DNA from: Dillenia suffruticosa
Lineage: Eukaryota; Streptophyta; Magnoliopsida; Dilleniales; Dilleniaceae
Direction: 5' to 3'
DNA: 64,000 nucleotides
Assembly: GCA_033439265.1 (NCBI GenBank)
Contig: JAVTVX010000026.1
Location: 1,849,501 to 1,913,500, forward strand
Positions within the stretch are counted from its first letter, which is position 1; each line of letters opens with the position of its first letter. Both the position numbers and the translations under genes were made by a program. The notes beneath the pieces were generated by a model. The model made no database searches. It was not told where the DNA came from and was given only the letters and a program-made list of their open reading frames with translations. Positions 1 to 11,899 of the stretch are shown here, one piece after another.

Positions 1-59
1 AACCAATCTAAAATCAAACCATAATATCAACAATAAATTTAACATTTTGTACATTATCA
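1..59 (-). repeat. Start of the 3' LTR of the gypsy fossil (truncated by the window)
   Basis: Bases 1-59 repeat 8000-8058 almost exactly. On the minus strand this is the 5' beginning of an LTR, so the internal domain of the element ends at about 60. The purine-rich stretch just inside (minus-strand GTGGAAGAAT) is a plausible polypurine tract. Confidence 0.65.
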
Positions 60-1671
60 AATTCTTCCACATCAAACTAATGCTTATTCTCAAGCATTCA
101 CTAGATTAATCACACATAACCATTCTCATTTTCACTTATTCCCCTCTTTCAATTCATTTTCAAATAATCCCAAATCAGTACATATCGAAAAATTCAAGTC
201 AAGACAATAATCCAGAGAGCAAGTGATCATGGTATCATAACTTTAGAAAAAGACATAAGCATCCCATCAAACTCAATAATCTCATCAAATTCATTGTATC
301 AAGATCTAATACTCTCACAAAGAATTCACTCTATATACTCAAAGTGTTTAAAGGAATTTATTAATAACTCTCAAAATCAAAACATAACATGTCATTACCA
401 TAAGTTTGCTTATTTATTAAATCTCCACCACTAATTATACGAATTCAAAACAAAAATCCGGGGGTCTTTGCAAGGGTTGTAATGTGGTTTGGGTAAATGT
501 AAGATAAGAGGATAAATTTGATGTACAATGTATATATCAAAAAAAGTATGTCAAGAATCACAAGACCATTTCCCACTATCAAACATATCACATATCATGA
601 AATACAATCAACCCAATGAAAAATAACCTAATTAGGATCATCTCAATCCTCAATCAAAACTTTTGAATTTTTTTTTCAAATTCCCCAATTTCAATTCCTG
701 AAATTTTTTTTTTCATTTTTTTGAAGATAACAGACTTGAGGATGAATGAAAATATGGAGTATATACAAACAACCACAATCATATGATTGAATCTCTAAAA
801 ACAATCCCACAATAAAGTTACCCATTCCCTTTTACAAATAACCACTCAATTTATATTTCAATCACATGCTTCTTTGATATAAGGATCAAAAAGAAAATTA
901 AGTGTAAAAAGAAGGCTATGTGTCAATTAATGAGGTTATAAACAAAAGAAAATGGGTATAAGCTCAAATGGGCTCACTAAAAGGAATATTATGCACGGGA
1001 AGATCTTTTTTCGAGAGTTAAAAGGGTTAAACCTAAGTGCCCCCATCATATTAATGCATGAACTCATGGATGTGTCTCAAAATGTATAGCAAAGTAAGTT
1101 CTAGAATAAATATACTATGATTGATAAACACTAATAAAAAAAAATTTAGAGCAAAGATGATAGTATGCTTTTAATGTTCAAAAGTTCACAGAAGTGTTTA
1201 ATTTTGTATCAAATCTATCACATTTTCATTTGATTCAATCATCAAGATCAATGGGACACTCAAAATAAATTTATCAATAACAACTAATTACACTTGCCTC
1301 TTTCATGCATTTCAACTCAAATCAACAATATATACTAACTCAAAATTATTATTAGACAAAAATCAAAAGAGTACAAAGTTCCAAAGAAAATAAAAGAAAA
1401 GTAACATTGGAATGAAAGTCTTCCCCCACACGTAAATACTACATTATCCTCAATGTATGTAAAAGGTAAGAAAGGTGAAAAGAAACTAGCATGCAACTTA
1501 AAAAAAACTAGCACAACTTTATACCAACAACAACACTCATAAAATCACCCTAATGCAACATATAAAAGTAAGACAACGAAAAACAGAGAAAAGAGAGAAA
1601 ACTTCCTTAAGGTGGCGATGTTTGCTAGTCTGAAGCTGATAGTCTTTGTTGCTGTGAAGGAGCCACGGGGG

Positions 1672-1729
1672 TGGGGAAAATTAGGTCAAGGATTTCTTTG
1701 TGGGGAAAATTAGGTTAAGGATTTCTTTG
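1672..1729. repeat. 29-bp direct duplication
   Basis: Two adjacent 29-base units, TGGGGAAAATTAGGTCAAGG plus ATTTCTTTG, differ at one base (GTCAAGG versus GTTAAGG). They lie in the 3' non-coding part of the gypsy fossil. Confidence 0.85.
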
Positions 1730-1998
1730 TGGAGAGGATTGGGTTTGAAAATTTTAGGGCTTTCGAATTTTTTTTTGGAAGAAACGTGGGGTTTGAAATT
1801 TGGAGGTTTTGAATGAATGGGTACTTTTATGATGAAATCATATAGTTTGAAGTTGATTTGGAGTGAATTTGGAAAGCATGATGGGGATTGATGACAGGTA
1901 TGGTGGAGAGAAGATGAATGATTCACGAAGGAGCAGAGAAAATGAGTATAGAAAATAATGTGGGTTTGATCACTCTCTCTCTCTCTTGTGGAAGGAAA

Positions 1999-2170
1999 CC
2001 GCATGATCACGCACTACGAAAAGGAATGCTTCTACCCATTTGTGAAAGTTATTACTGAAATTTGCATGATCATGCCCTAAGGAAAAAATTGCTTTTGTCC
2101 ATTATGAAATTGACTTCAGAATTCAGTGTGATCATGCCTTAAGGAAATGAGTGCTTCCGTCCAACTTCTC
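1999..2170. repeat. Three imperfect tandem units of about 60-70 bp
   Basis: The core GCATGATCACGC / GCATGATCATGCC / GTGATCATGCC recurs three times, each followed by a variant of TAAGGAAA, then TGCTT and a pyrimidine-rich CCATT or CCAAC. They lie in the 3' non-coding region of the gypsy fossil. Confidence 0.6.
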
Positions 2171-2399
2171 AATTATCCTCCGTCCATCTCTTGACTTGAA
2201 TAATTGCATCCCTTAAAATTCTCATCTTGGACACCTATAAAAATTAAAAGAAGAAACTAATGACACTAATCAAATACCCCTAATTAATTAAGAAATCAAA
2301 TAACAAACTAATCAAATTCAAGAAAAAAAATATTGGGTTGCCTCCCATTAAGTGTAATTGTTTAACATCTTTATACTCGATATTCTCCACTTGTTTCTC

Positions 2400-3420
2400 T
2401 TCAGGGAGGCTTCAACTTTACTTTGGGAGGTTCATGTAACTCTCCCTTCATATCTAATTGTGTATTCAATTCAAAATCAATATCATATTTTTCTTCACAA
2501 ATTTCCTGCCTAATTAAATCAAAAATATCAACAGAACAAATTGATTGACACTCATTTGGGTACTTCATAGAATCAAAAATAATAAATGTAACCATCTCAC
2601 CATCGAACTCAACGAAAAAAGTACCCTCATCCATATCTATTTTAATCTTTGCCATCTTCATGAATGGTCGTCCTAATAGAAATGGAGCTGAATTTATGAT
2701 AATGTCTCATTCCATTTTCAAGATATAAAAATCAGTTGAAAAAAATTAATTCGTTAATCTGTACCAAAACATCTTCAATAATCCCCTCTGGATAAGATAA
2801 AAGTGGTCAGCTAATTGAATAATAACCCTAATTTCTTTTAAGGGACCCAATTTCAGAGTACTATAAATTGAATAAAGCATGATGTTAACAGGTGCTCCTA
2901 AATCTAGCATGGCATGCTCCATTTTTTCTTACCAATAACACAAGGTAGAGTGAACATACCTAGATCTGTATATTTTTTGGATAGATTTCTCTTGATGATA
3001 CCAAACACATTCTTACCCATTTCATCACCTCTTATCTTCCCTACTTCCTTCTCAAATTCTTCTGTTTTGGATTCCTCAAACCTATAAGGAAAATGAGGTA
3101 CAATTGTACTAGAAGTATTAGGCAAAGAAGACTTACAAGTTACCTTGATTGAATTTTCATGCTTGCATTCATCTTCTCTGTCCGTATCCTTCCCTTCATC
3201 TACCTTCTTAGATGGAGTAAGACTCAAATGAAGTTCCTTCTCACTTCTCAACGTTATTGCACTAACGTTCTTTTTGGAATTTACCACCATTTGTGAGGGC
3301 AATTTTTTGAAATTTTGTTTCTCGAACTTGCTAACTGAAGTCGCTACTTGGGAAATCTGGTGCTCTAAATTCTGTATATTCACTCTCATTTCCTGTTGAA
3401 ATTGTTAAGTATTAGTTGCG
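2400..3420 (-). pseudogene. Gag-protease linker and protease-edge remnant of the gypsy fossil
   Basis: The minus-strand frame at 2904-3389 has the linker and the entry to the aspartic protease (FTLPCVIGKKK). The frame at 2401-2661 carries the typical post-protease stretch (KIDMDEGTFFVEFDGE). Both belong to the element whose gag lies at 5690-6720, on the far side of the CACTA insertion. The reverse transcriptase that normally follows is not present. The part is degraded. Confidence 0.65.
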
Positions 3421-3680
3421 AGAGGTTTTACAATATTTTCTAAAGACATACACTACAAAAAAACACGTTTTTTGCGACGAACTTTAGCGACAAATTTTTT
3501 TCGTTTCAATTTTGCGACGAATTTTACGACGAAAACTTTTTTTGTCGCTATTTCCAACGAAATTTCCAACGAAAAAAAAGTTGTAGCTAATTTAGCGACG
3601 ACCGGAAATTCGTCGCCAAATTCGTCGCAAAATTTGAAAAAAAAAAATTATTTATATATATTTATTAAATAATTAATTAA

Positions 3681-4371
3681 TTTTGCGACGAATTTAGAAA
3701 TTCGTCGCTAATTTTGCGACAAATTTCGGAATTCGTCACAAAATTTGAAAAAAAAATAAAAAAAAATAAAATATTAATATATATTTATTAAATAGTTAAT
3801 TAATTTTGCGACGAATTCTAAATTCGTCGCTAATTTTGCAACGAATTTTCGAATTCGTCGCAAAATTTGAAAAAAAAAATAAAATATTAATATATATTAA
3901 TTAAATAATTAATTAATTTTGCGACGAATTTTAAATTCGTCGCTAATTTTGCAACGAATTTTCTAATTCGTCGCAAAATTTGAAAAAAAAAAATTATTTA
4001 TATATATTTATTAAATAATTAATTAATTTTGCGACGAATTTATAAACTCGTCGCTAATTTTGCGACAAATTTCGGAATTCGTCGCAAATTTTGAAAAAAA
4101 AATAAAAAAAAATAAAAAATTAATATATATTTATTAAATAATTAATTAATTTTGCGACGAATTCTAAATTCGTCGCTAATTTTGCAACGAATTTTCGAAT
4201 TCGTCGCAAAATTTGAAAAAAAAAATAAAATATTAATATATATTAATTAAATAATTAATTAATTTTGCGACGAATTTTAAATTCGTCGCTAATTTTGCAA
4301 CGAATTTTCTAATTCGTCGCAAAATTTGAAAAAAAAAATTATTTATATATATTTATTAAATAATTAATTAA
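3681..4371. repeat. Higher-order tandem array of about 346 bp (3 x about 115 bp) inside the CACTA element
   Basis: The motif TTTTGCGACGAATT begins at about 3681, 3804, 3917, 4027, 4150, 4263 and 4372, giving spacings of 123, 113, 110, 123, 113 and 109. The three-unit block 3681-4026 is therefore duplicated as 4027-4371 with few differences. Each unit holds two inverted GCGACGAATT/AATTCGTCGC palindromes, a poly-A stretch and an ATTAATATATATT linker. Related units continue to about 4620 and again at 5090-5550. Confidence 0.85.
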
Positions 4372-4894
4372 TTTTGCGACGAATTCTAAATTCGTCGCTA
4401 ATTTTGCAACGAATTCTAAATTCGTCGCAAATTTTGCAACGAATTTTCGAATTCGTCGCAAATTTTGCAACGAATTTTCGAATTCGTCGCAAAATTTGAA
4501 AAAAAATAAATTTATTTATATATATTTATTAAATAATTAATTAATTTTGCGACGAATTCTAAATTCGTCGCTAATTTTGCAACGAATTCTAAATTCGTCG
4601 CAAAATTTGAAAAAAAATAAAAAAAAAATAAAATATTAATATATATTTTTTATTTTTTATTTTAATATAATTATCACATTTATTATTTTTAATTAATATC
4701 TTATATTTTATTTTTATTTTATCTTTTTTAAAAATAGTATTATTATTTTTTTTTATCTTTTATTATTTTATTTTAAACTAATATTTTATTATTTTATAAT
4801 AAATTGTTATTTTATATTGTTTTATTATTATTAGAAATTTGTGAAGAAAGATAATAAGTAAAAAAAAAAAAAAACTTATAACAAATACTAACAT

Positions 4895-5080
4895 TTAGCT
4901 TGATGGTTACAGGGTCTTAAACGTTTACAGAAGTGCAAGGGTTCGAACTATGGTGGGAGCAAAATGTAGACATTTTCAAGAATTAAGTGAGGGAGGGCTT
5001 GTGGGCGCCGGCTCGGGCGAACATGCGGGCGGATACTGGCTCGGGTGGGCGGGCGGGTGGGGTTCAGGCGGGAGCGCATT
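4895..5080. other. Non-repetitive core of the CACTA element with a tRNA-like stretch and a GC-rich block
   Basis: This is the only part of the CACTA interior without GCGACGAA units. TAGCTTGATGG near 4907 is A-box-like and GGGTTCGAACTA near 4939 is B-box-like, with spacing about right for a tRNA-derived sequence. It is followed by a strongly GC-rich block (about 4988-5077) rich in GGGCGGGCGGG. It could be captured host or SINE DNA. I do not see a foldable tRNA, so no tRNA gene is called. Confidence 0.45.
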
Positions 5081-5689
5081 TTTTTTTTCATTGCTAATTT
5101 AGCGACGAATTTATATCCGTCGCTAAATTTGAAAAATAATTAAATAAAATAAAATATTAATATATATTTATTAAATAATTAATTAATTTTGCGACGAATT
5201 CTGGAATTCGTCGCTAATTTTGCGACGAATTCCGGAATTCGTCGCAAAATTTGAAAAATAATAAAATAAAATATTAATATATATTTATTAAAAAATTAAT
5301 TAATTTTGCGACGAATTCCGAAAGTCGTCGCAAAATTAGCGACGAATTCCGGAATTCGTTGCTAAATTTGAAAAATAATTAAATAAAATAAAATATTAAT
5401 ATATATTAATTAATTAATTAATTAATTTTGTGACGAATTTTGGAATTCGTCGCTAATTTTGCGACGAATTTAGCGACAAAAAATTATTCGTCGCTAAATT
5501 TAGCGACGAATTTCTAATTTTTCGTCGCTAAATTTTTGCGACGCGTTATTAGCGACGAAAAATTTTTCATCGCTAATTTCGTCTCTAACGTTTTAGCAAC
5601 GAATTTTTATTAAATTTTTGTCGCTAAATTTGTGGCTAAAAGCTGATTTTTTTGTAGTGATACCTGAATTAGATTATGCAGGTATTGGT

Positions 5690-6720
5690 GGTGGTTTGTT
5701 AAAAAATTAGGGTGGATATCTTGGTTGTCCTCCTTGATTCCCATATCTCAAATTTGAATGATCTCTCCATCCAGGATTATAATGGTTGGAGAAAGGATCA
5801 TGCGTACATTGAGATTGACTAGGAAATCCTCTTACTACATTTACTTATTAAGTGGAATCTTTTTGTAGGGATGGACACATATCCGTAAGATGCCCTGGAA
5901 TTAAGTATATGCCAAAAACCTTGGTTGCCTGCATTTGCACTACAGCCAACTGACGAACTAAAGCAGTTAGTTCAAAATTTTGATTTCCAAGATTCAAGTG
6001 ACTTACCTTATTAACCTGTTTTGTAGTTTCATCCACTCTCATCCTGAATTATTTAGAATTTTCTATCATATTCAAAATCAACCGTCTAGCTTGTTCTGGT
6101 ATTTTATTGACCAAGGCTCCTCCACTGGCTGCATCTACCATACTTTTATCTATAGGTAGAAATCTTTCATAAAAATATTGTATCAAAAGCTGATCCGGTA
6201 TTTGATGATGTGGATAACTAGCACAAAATTGTTTGAACCTCTCAAAATATTCAAACAGTGTCTCTCCACTAAACTGTCTGATCCTATATATTTCTTTTCT
6301 GATGTTGGCAGCCCTAGATGTAGGAAAAAATTTTTCTAAAAGTAATCTTTGCATTCCATTCCATAAATTTATTGAATCGGGAAGTAGATAGTACAACCAA
6401 TCTTTCACCTTATCCTTTAGGGAAAAAAGAAAGGCTCTCAATTTTATCTGTTCTTCGGCTACACCTTAGGGCTTTATGCTCGAGCAGACAATATGGAATT
6501 CCTTCAAATGTTTATGTGGATTTTCACCTAGAAACCATGAAAAATAAGAAGTAAGTGAATCAAACCAAATTTGAGTTCGAATACTACCTCAAGAGTTGGG
6601 TACTCGATGCACAAGGGTTGTTGGTTCAAAATTGGTACAGCTAACTCCTTTAGAGTCCTTTAACAATCTGCCATCTTTTCTTCCTCGTCAAAAATCAGTA
6701 AACAAGTGAAAAGTTCAAAC
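5690..6720 (-). pseudogene. Gag remnant of the gypsy fossil
   Basis: The minus strand encodes a retrotransposon-gag-like core, including KDWLYYLLPDSINLWNGM, LLLEKFFPTSRA, FEYFERFKQFCASYPHH and LLIQYFYERF. It is followed by a polar linker with an NHYNPGWRDHSNLRYGNQGG-type stretch typical of plant gypsy Gag C-termini. It is a fossil and not expected to be functional. Confidence 0.75.
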
Positions 6721-6736
6721 TAAGAAATTAATGTAG

Positions 6737-6756
6737 TTCCCCGACAACGACGCCAA
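6737..6756 (-). other. Primer-binding-like site of the gypsy fossil
   Basis: The minus strand reads TGGCGTCGTTGTCGGGGA directly inside the 5' LTR. This is close to the tRNA-complementary site I recall for plant Tat/Athila-type gypsy elements, and it fixes the element's orientation. Confidence 0.6.
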
Positions 6757-8058
6757 AAATTTAGACGGGTTTGTCGAGACCCTCAAATTAATACCGATTC
6801 CCCCAATGCAAACAAACTTGTAACAATAGTGGTATTAGGTCGAATCTCACGGGAACTAAATTAACTTAATTTTTTAGTTATTGCCAAAACAAAATAGGGG
6901 GATTTATCAAATAAATTTCTAACTCAAAAATTAATAATCTAAAATTAAAAGACAGATCAACAACGCAAAAATACTAAAAATTAGAAAAGAAATTCAATCT
7001 ACTAATCTCTGATCCTAGAGTTTACACATTCGATTGTTTTACTGATCATGGGTAAAAAAAAATTAATCTTGCAGTTCAAGCATTTAATTTTAAATTTATC
7101 AGGTTAGCCGTAATAAATTTTACGTTTTATTAAATTAATTGACCAAATACAACATCCAATCAAAATTTATCATTAATTGACTAGATACGATAGCGTTCCA
7201 TATTAATATAATGATAGTATTAAATTCTGTGAAAATAGTTATAACAAAATATAAATAATTGCGATAACCACAATTATTTAATTTTGTGCCATCGATTTCT
7301 TAGGTTAAACATGAATATTGGTAAAAGAACCAAAAACATAAAGACCCATAAGCATAAATAATCTAATTGCTACTTGTATCATTCATTCATGACAATTACG
7401 GATCACTGAAATTCTGTATAATAATAGAAAAATTAATATTGAATTAAATTATCAAATTAACAAATATCAATCTTTCATATAAACAAATCAAGAATCGACA
7501 AATACTTGAATTAAATGGGCAAGAAATTAAATGAAACACATAACCTCACAATAAAAACATTCAAATGAAAATTCCCCTTGAATCAGAAGGAAAAACTAAC
7601 CACTCATGGGGGAAATCATGTTCTTGAGAAAAAAAAATGTTCTTGAAAGAAAAGAAAAGGAAAAAAAAAAAACTAAAACCTAAAAAATTGAAGTACAGCA
7701 GCCGCCTCCCTTCTCTAGATCTCAAAAGATTTTCCCAACAAATGATAAGGAAAGACTCCATCAAAATAGGAAAATTAAAATTTTGCTCCAAAAAATAATT
7801 TCACTAAAAATAAAAATCCTACTAAAATTAACTAGACTAAAAATTATCAAATTTGTCAAGTTTCTTCTTTCTTCATAGGCCCAAATTGATATCTTGATCC
7901 ATTAAACTCCAAAATATCTCCTTAAGTCCACTTTGATCTAATTTTTTAATTTCGATCCCCTAAAAATAAAAATTCATAAAAACCATCAATTAGACCACTA
8001 ACCAATCCAAAATTAAACCATAATATCAACAATAAATTTAGTATTTTGTACATTATCA
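6757..8058 (-). repeat. 5' LTR of the gypsy fossil
   Basis: The outer end at 8058 starts TGATAATGTACA on the minus strand and is repeated at 59, the start of the 3' LTR. The inner edge is placed next to the primer-binding-like site and is uncertain by some tens of bases. The five bases outside 8058 are ATGCT; their partner lies beyond the window. The LTR is AT-rich with no coding content. Confidence 0.65.
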
Positions 8059-8063
8059 ATGCT

Positions 8064-9530
8064 CTACCGTCTCGAACGGGGAATTGATGCTGATATGTCT
8101 TTTGTGTCTTTGTGAGAGAGAAAAAGAACAAACTAAATAGATCTTTAAATTAGCCTTGTGTAGTCACTTTATAATGTGTATATGTAGAGTTGCCGAACGT
8201 ACCTGGAAAATTGCCTTTGCTCAATATATATAGTATATGCATGGCAAGTCTCTTACTTAGAGGTATAGAAAGCCTGGTTTCCTCATGAAGAGATAATTGG
8301 AAATCTTCCAAGATTATAGAGACTATAATCAAAGGTCTTTAGGGGATTTAGAATCTTATAGATTAAGGGATGTTTGAGTTGTTATGGAAATTTCCTATCT
8401 TATCGGGAAAAATTATGGAGATTTTCTTCCTTATCAGAAGAGATTATTCTTGGGATTATGGGAGGTCCATAATTTGGGTGATAATGATCTTGATTTGTTA
8501 GGCGGAGGTATTACTTATTGGGAGATAACTTAGTATTAGCCGAGAGGTTCAACCAAGCAAAGGCCGTGAGACTTAACCAAGAGTGTTCGATCGAGAGAGT
8601 GGCTGAGCATTGGTTTATTGAGAGACCCCTTGGTATCCATGGACCCCTATGATTATGGTTTTATAGGCCCGGTAATCTCTAGGTTTTATCATAATAAACT
8701 GTTAGATCATGTATCATTAGTGATAAAAAGATTTAATTTAACATTTTTAAAAATTTAAATTCTTAATTGAGCGAAATTAAAGTTTATGAGCAAATTGTAA
8801 TTCGGTGTACAATGTCAAGAATTTAATATATATTTTATCATTCATAAAACTTAGTTATAACATGCAACAAACTCTATGTCTTAAAAAAAATAGAATTGGA
8901 CAATGGTGCTTGGAGATTTTTAATTTTAGGTAAAGCAAGTTCGTTTTTTTCCAAATTGTGGTTTTTTTTTTTTTGTGCATTTGTTGTGTTGAATGGGCTT
9001 GGGAATTTTGAGAAATGAATAGCTTATTGTCATTCTAAAGAAGGCAACTAGAAGAATTATGGAAGAAAATGTATGTTGTTGTAGGTGGTATTGTTGGTGG
9101 CATTGGTATTCATTTCTTTGGTATGTCATATGGTAGAAGAATAATGTAGCTTCTGAGCCAAGAAATCTTTGTACTTTGTGGTACCTATAGATGAAAATGA
9201 GAGGGTTTATTAGATGAGAAAAGAGCAAATCGTCTAGAAGTTGACTAATCGTGAAAGAGTGGTGAGAAAAGGGGGTGTCAAGTTTTGATAGGGGAAATAT
9301 ATGAAACTATGGCAAACAATATAGGTTAGTTGCAGAATTATTTATTAGAGAGGGGAAGTGAAATGGGTTAAAAAGTGAAATCATGACTGATGCCATACGT
9401 GGGTATGGTGGGTTGCAGAAAATCAATGTGATGGTGAATTAGATGAATTATGTGAAGGAGTGCAAAATGAAACCAATGGTGAATTTTAATTTATAAAATC
9501 TATAGAATGATAAGCTGGATTTCCATAGTA
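8064..9530. other. Intergenic stretch with nothing recognised
   Basis: This is the interval between the gypsy and copia fossils. Short open frames on the minus strand (8150-8332, 8926-9228) have low-complexity or chance-like content and no recognisable domain. Some LTR-like composition (CTCTAGGTTTTATC near 8680) is present, but I found no second copy in the window to support it. Confidence 0.4.
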
Positions 9531-9535
9531 GTAAG

Positions 9536-9910
9536 TGTTAGACAGCCATGTGAGCCTAATGCATGAATAACATAGCAAAATGAACAAATGAGCAGAATCA
9601 AAAGAGAGTATACCTCCAACCATGTTTCCAACGATTTTTTGGCAACTGTAATTCCTTTTGTAGCACCTCCGAATATATAGAAAGCCTTCCAAACTCTCAA
9701 TTCTTTCTCTTGATGGTGTGTGAGACTAATAAATTGAGTTTGAGGACCCCTGTTATAGTTGCCCCTATTTATAGTGGTTGTGTCATCAACAACCACTATG
9801 GAGGCCCTTGGCTACCCCTATGAATTGAATTGGTGGGTAAGAAAATCACTAAATTCCTAGAACAAGATTGCAGGGCATGGATGGTGATAGACCATCCTTT
9901 GTTCATCACA
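9536..9910 (-). repeat. 3' LTR of copia A
   Basis: It begins TGTTAGACA and ends TTCATCACA on the plus strand, and is paired with 16996-17369. The target duplication GTAAG lies immediately to the left. Confidence 0.9.
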
Positions 9911-10175
9911 TTCTCCCACTTGGTCCATTTACCTGACTTGGTGACTTTATCCAAGCCGAATACTCAATGGGAAAAACACACATGAATCATAGTGACAAGT
10001 CCTCCAAATTTGTGAGCATTGTCTTCTTAGCATTACAATGCATACTACTCCCTATCTTTATGTTGATCGTTTTTATGAATAAACTCTATATTTATTTAAG
10101 ATCCATTCTCATGAATTTTCTCAAAATTGAAATGTGCACATAATTTTATATGAGAAAATTCAATCCGAAATTTCA

Positions 10176-11640
10176 TTAAAATTTGGAACTTAATCCCATA
10201 TTTACAATTTGATTCTTGAATTTAACTGGAGGCATGCCTTTAGTCAAGAGATCAGCAAGCATACATTCGATACTAACGTGTTGGATTACAACTTTATTTT
10301 CTAATACACGATCCTTTATGGTTAAGTACTTAATGTCGATATATTTATTTCGACTACAACTCTTATAATTATTAGTCAGAAATACCACAACGACTACCAC
10401 TCTTTATTATTATTAGTCAGAAATACCACAACTGAATTGTCACAAGGTATGCTCAATGGCTTAAGTATAAAGTCGAGAATCCTAAGCCCAACCATGAAAC
10501 TTCATAGCCACACCACCTGTGACATAGGATCAAAACATGCCATAAATTCAGCTTCCATAATAGAAGTCACAGTCAATGTCTGCTTAGAATTCCTCCATAA
10601 TACAACTCCACCGGTCAAAACCAAAAGGTAACCAGATGTTGATTTCTAAGAATCAACATAGCCAATGAAATCTAAGTACCCAACCACCTCAAAATTGCTG
10701 GACCTCCTATATGTAAGCATATAGTTCTTGGTACCTTGCAAGTACAACAACACATTCTTTGCAACCTTTCAATGCTCTAAACTAGGATAACTTTGATATC
10801 ATCCCAACATTTCAACTACATGCGCTATATCAGGTCAGGTGCAAATCTGTGCACACATTAGTCTTCCAACCATGAAAGCATGTAGAATGCTAGCTATCTG
10901 TTCCTTTTCAAGTTTCGTCATAGGACACTAGTCCAAACTGAACCAGTTACCTTTGACAATAGGAGTTACACTTGGTGAGCAACCCTGCACCTTAAATTTT
11001 ATAAGGATTTTCCTGATATAGCTTTCTTGAGATAGTCCAAGAATCTTATGGAACCTATCTCGATATATCTTAATACTAATGATATAAGATGCATCACCTA
11101 AATTCTTCATGGCAAAGTTCTTAAAAAGGAACTGTTTTACCCCATGCAATATCTCTTTATCATTGGTTGCAAATAAGATATCATCCATATATAACACTAG
11201 AAAGCAAATTTTAATCCCACTTACCTTTCAGATATATATATATTGATCCATAACATTCTCTTCAAAACCGAATGAAGAAACTGTCTCATGAAATTTCAAA
11301 TACTATTGGTTGGAGCTTTGCTCCAATCCATATATGGATTTCTTAAACTTGCAAACTAAATGCTCAGCATCATCAAAGGAGAATCCTTTTGAAAGCTCTT
11401 CCTCTAGTTTCCCATTCAAAAATATTGTTTTCACTTCCATTTGTTGCAAGTCTAAGTCAAAATATGCAACAATCACCAGGATGATACGAAAGGAACATAT
11501 CTTAGATAGTAGAGAAAAAGACTCTAAGTAATCGATTCCTTCCCTCTGAGTAAACACTTTAGCAATAAGTCTGGTATTGTATTTCTCAATATTGTCAAAT
11601 GAGTCGGTTTTTATCTTAAAAAACCCATTTGAATCCAATG
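10176..11640 (-). pseudogene. Reverse transcriptase and RNase H remnants of copia A
   Basis: The minus strand shows the copia reverse-transcriptase catalytic stretch (LYMDDILFATNDKEIL) at about 11170, its N-terminal part with VKTIFLNGKLEEELSKGF at 11303-11638, and the RNase H tail (VSIECMLADLLTKGMPP) at about 10230. These are standard copia signatures. It is a fossil. Confidence 0.85.
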
Positions 11641-11899
11641 GGTTTTACCTCATCAAGTAACTCTACAAGATCCTAGACTCCATTACTTCTCATGGAGTCT
11701 ATCTCATCTTCTATGGCTTCTAACCACAAACTCAAATCATTAGAACTTATGGCTTGTGAAAATGAGTCAGGGTCATCCACAACACCAGCATTGTAGTCAG
11801 ACTCTTGAAGGTAGACTACATAATTACTAAATATTGCCAACCTCCTGATTTTAATAGATCTCCTTAATGCCGACTTACAGTCTCTCTAGGAGGGGGCTA

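Larger units (their letters stand above)
3451..5659. mobile_element. Non-autonomous CACTA (En/Spm) DNA transposon
   Basis: The element begins CACTACAAAAAAACACG and ends TTTTTTTGTAGTG, perfect CACTA-type inverted ends. It is flanked on both sides by the trinucleotide ATA (3448-3450 and 5660-5662), the 3-bp target duplication of this superfamily. The interior is about 2.2 kb and encodes no transposase. It consists almost entirely of sub-terminal GCGACGAATT / AATTCGTCGC palindromic units spaced by AT-rich linkers, plus a short unrelated GC-rich core (about 4895-5080). It sits in the gag-protease linker of the gypsy fossil, so it inserted after that element. Mobilisation would need an autonomous CACTA elsewhere. 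The clean ends and intact target duplication suggest a relatively recent insertion. Confidence 0.93.
1..8058 (-). mobile_element. Ty3/gypsy LTR retrotransposon fossil (gag-protease only), cut by the window's left edge
   Basis: Read on the minus strand. The 5' LTR is at 6757-8058, a primer-binding-like site at 6737-6756, gag at about 5690-6720, the gag-protease linker and protease edges at about 2400-3420, then about 2.3 kb of non-coding DNA. The first bases of the 3' LTR are at 1-59 and the rest lies outside the window. The 59 bases at 1-59 match 8000-8058 with about four differences, so the two LTRs are roughly 93% identical over this short overlap, which suggests moderate age. Gag has the usual retrotransposon-gag core. 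Reverse transcriptase, RNase H and integrase are not recognisable anywhere between 61 and 2400. The coding part is broken in several places. A CACTA transposon (3451-5659) sits inside it. The primer site resembles those of Tat/Athila-type plant elements, as recalled rather than checked. Confidence 0.8.

Noticed and set aside
3472-3672. Open frame in the CACTA terminal region
   Set aside because: It is made of GCGACGAA repeat units and has no domain. It is a product of the repeat.
3681-4620. Regular repeats resembling a CRISPR-like array
   Set aside because: Units are tandem and palindromic with no unique spacers. They lie inside a plant CACTA transposon with exact ends.
4906-4950. Possible tRNA gene (A-box and B-box motifs)
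   Set aside because: No complete cloverleaf is apparent and the A box is imperfect. It is kept only as a tRNA-like stretch.
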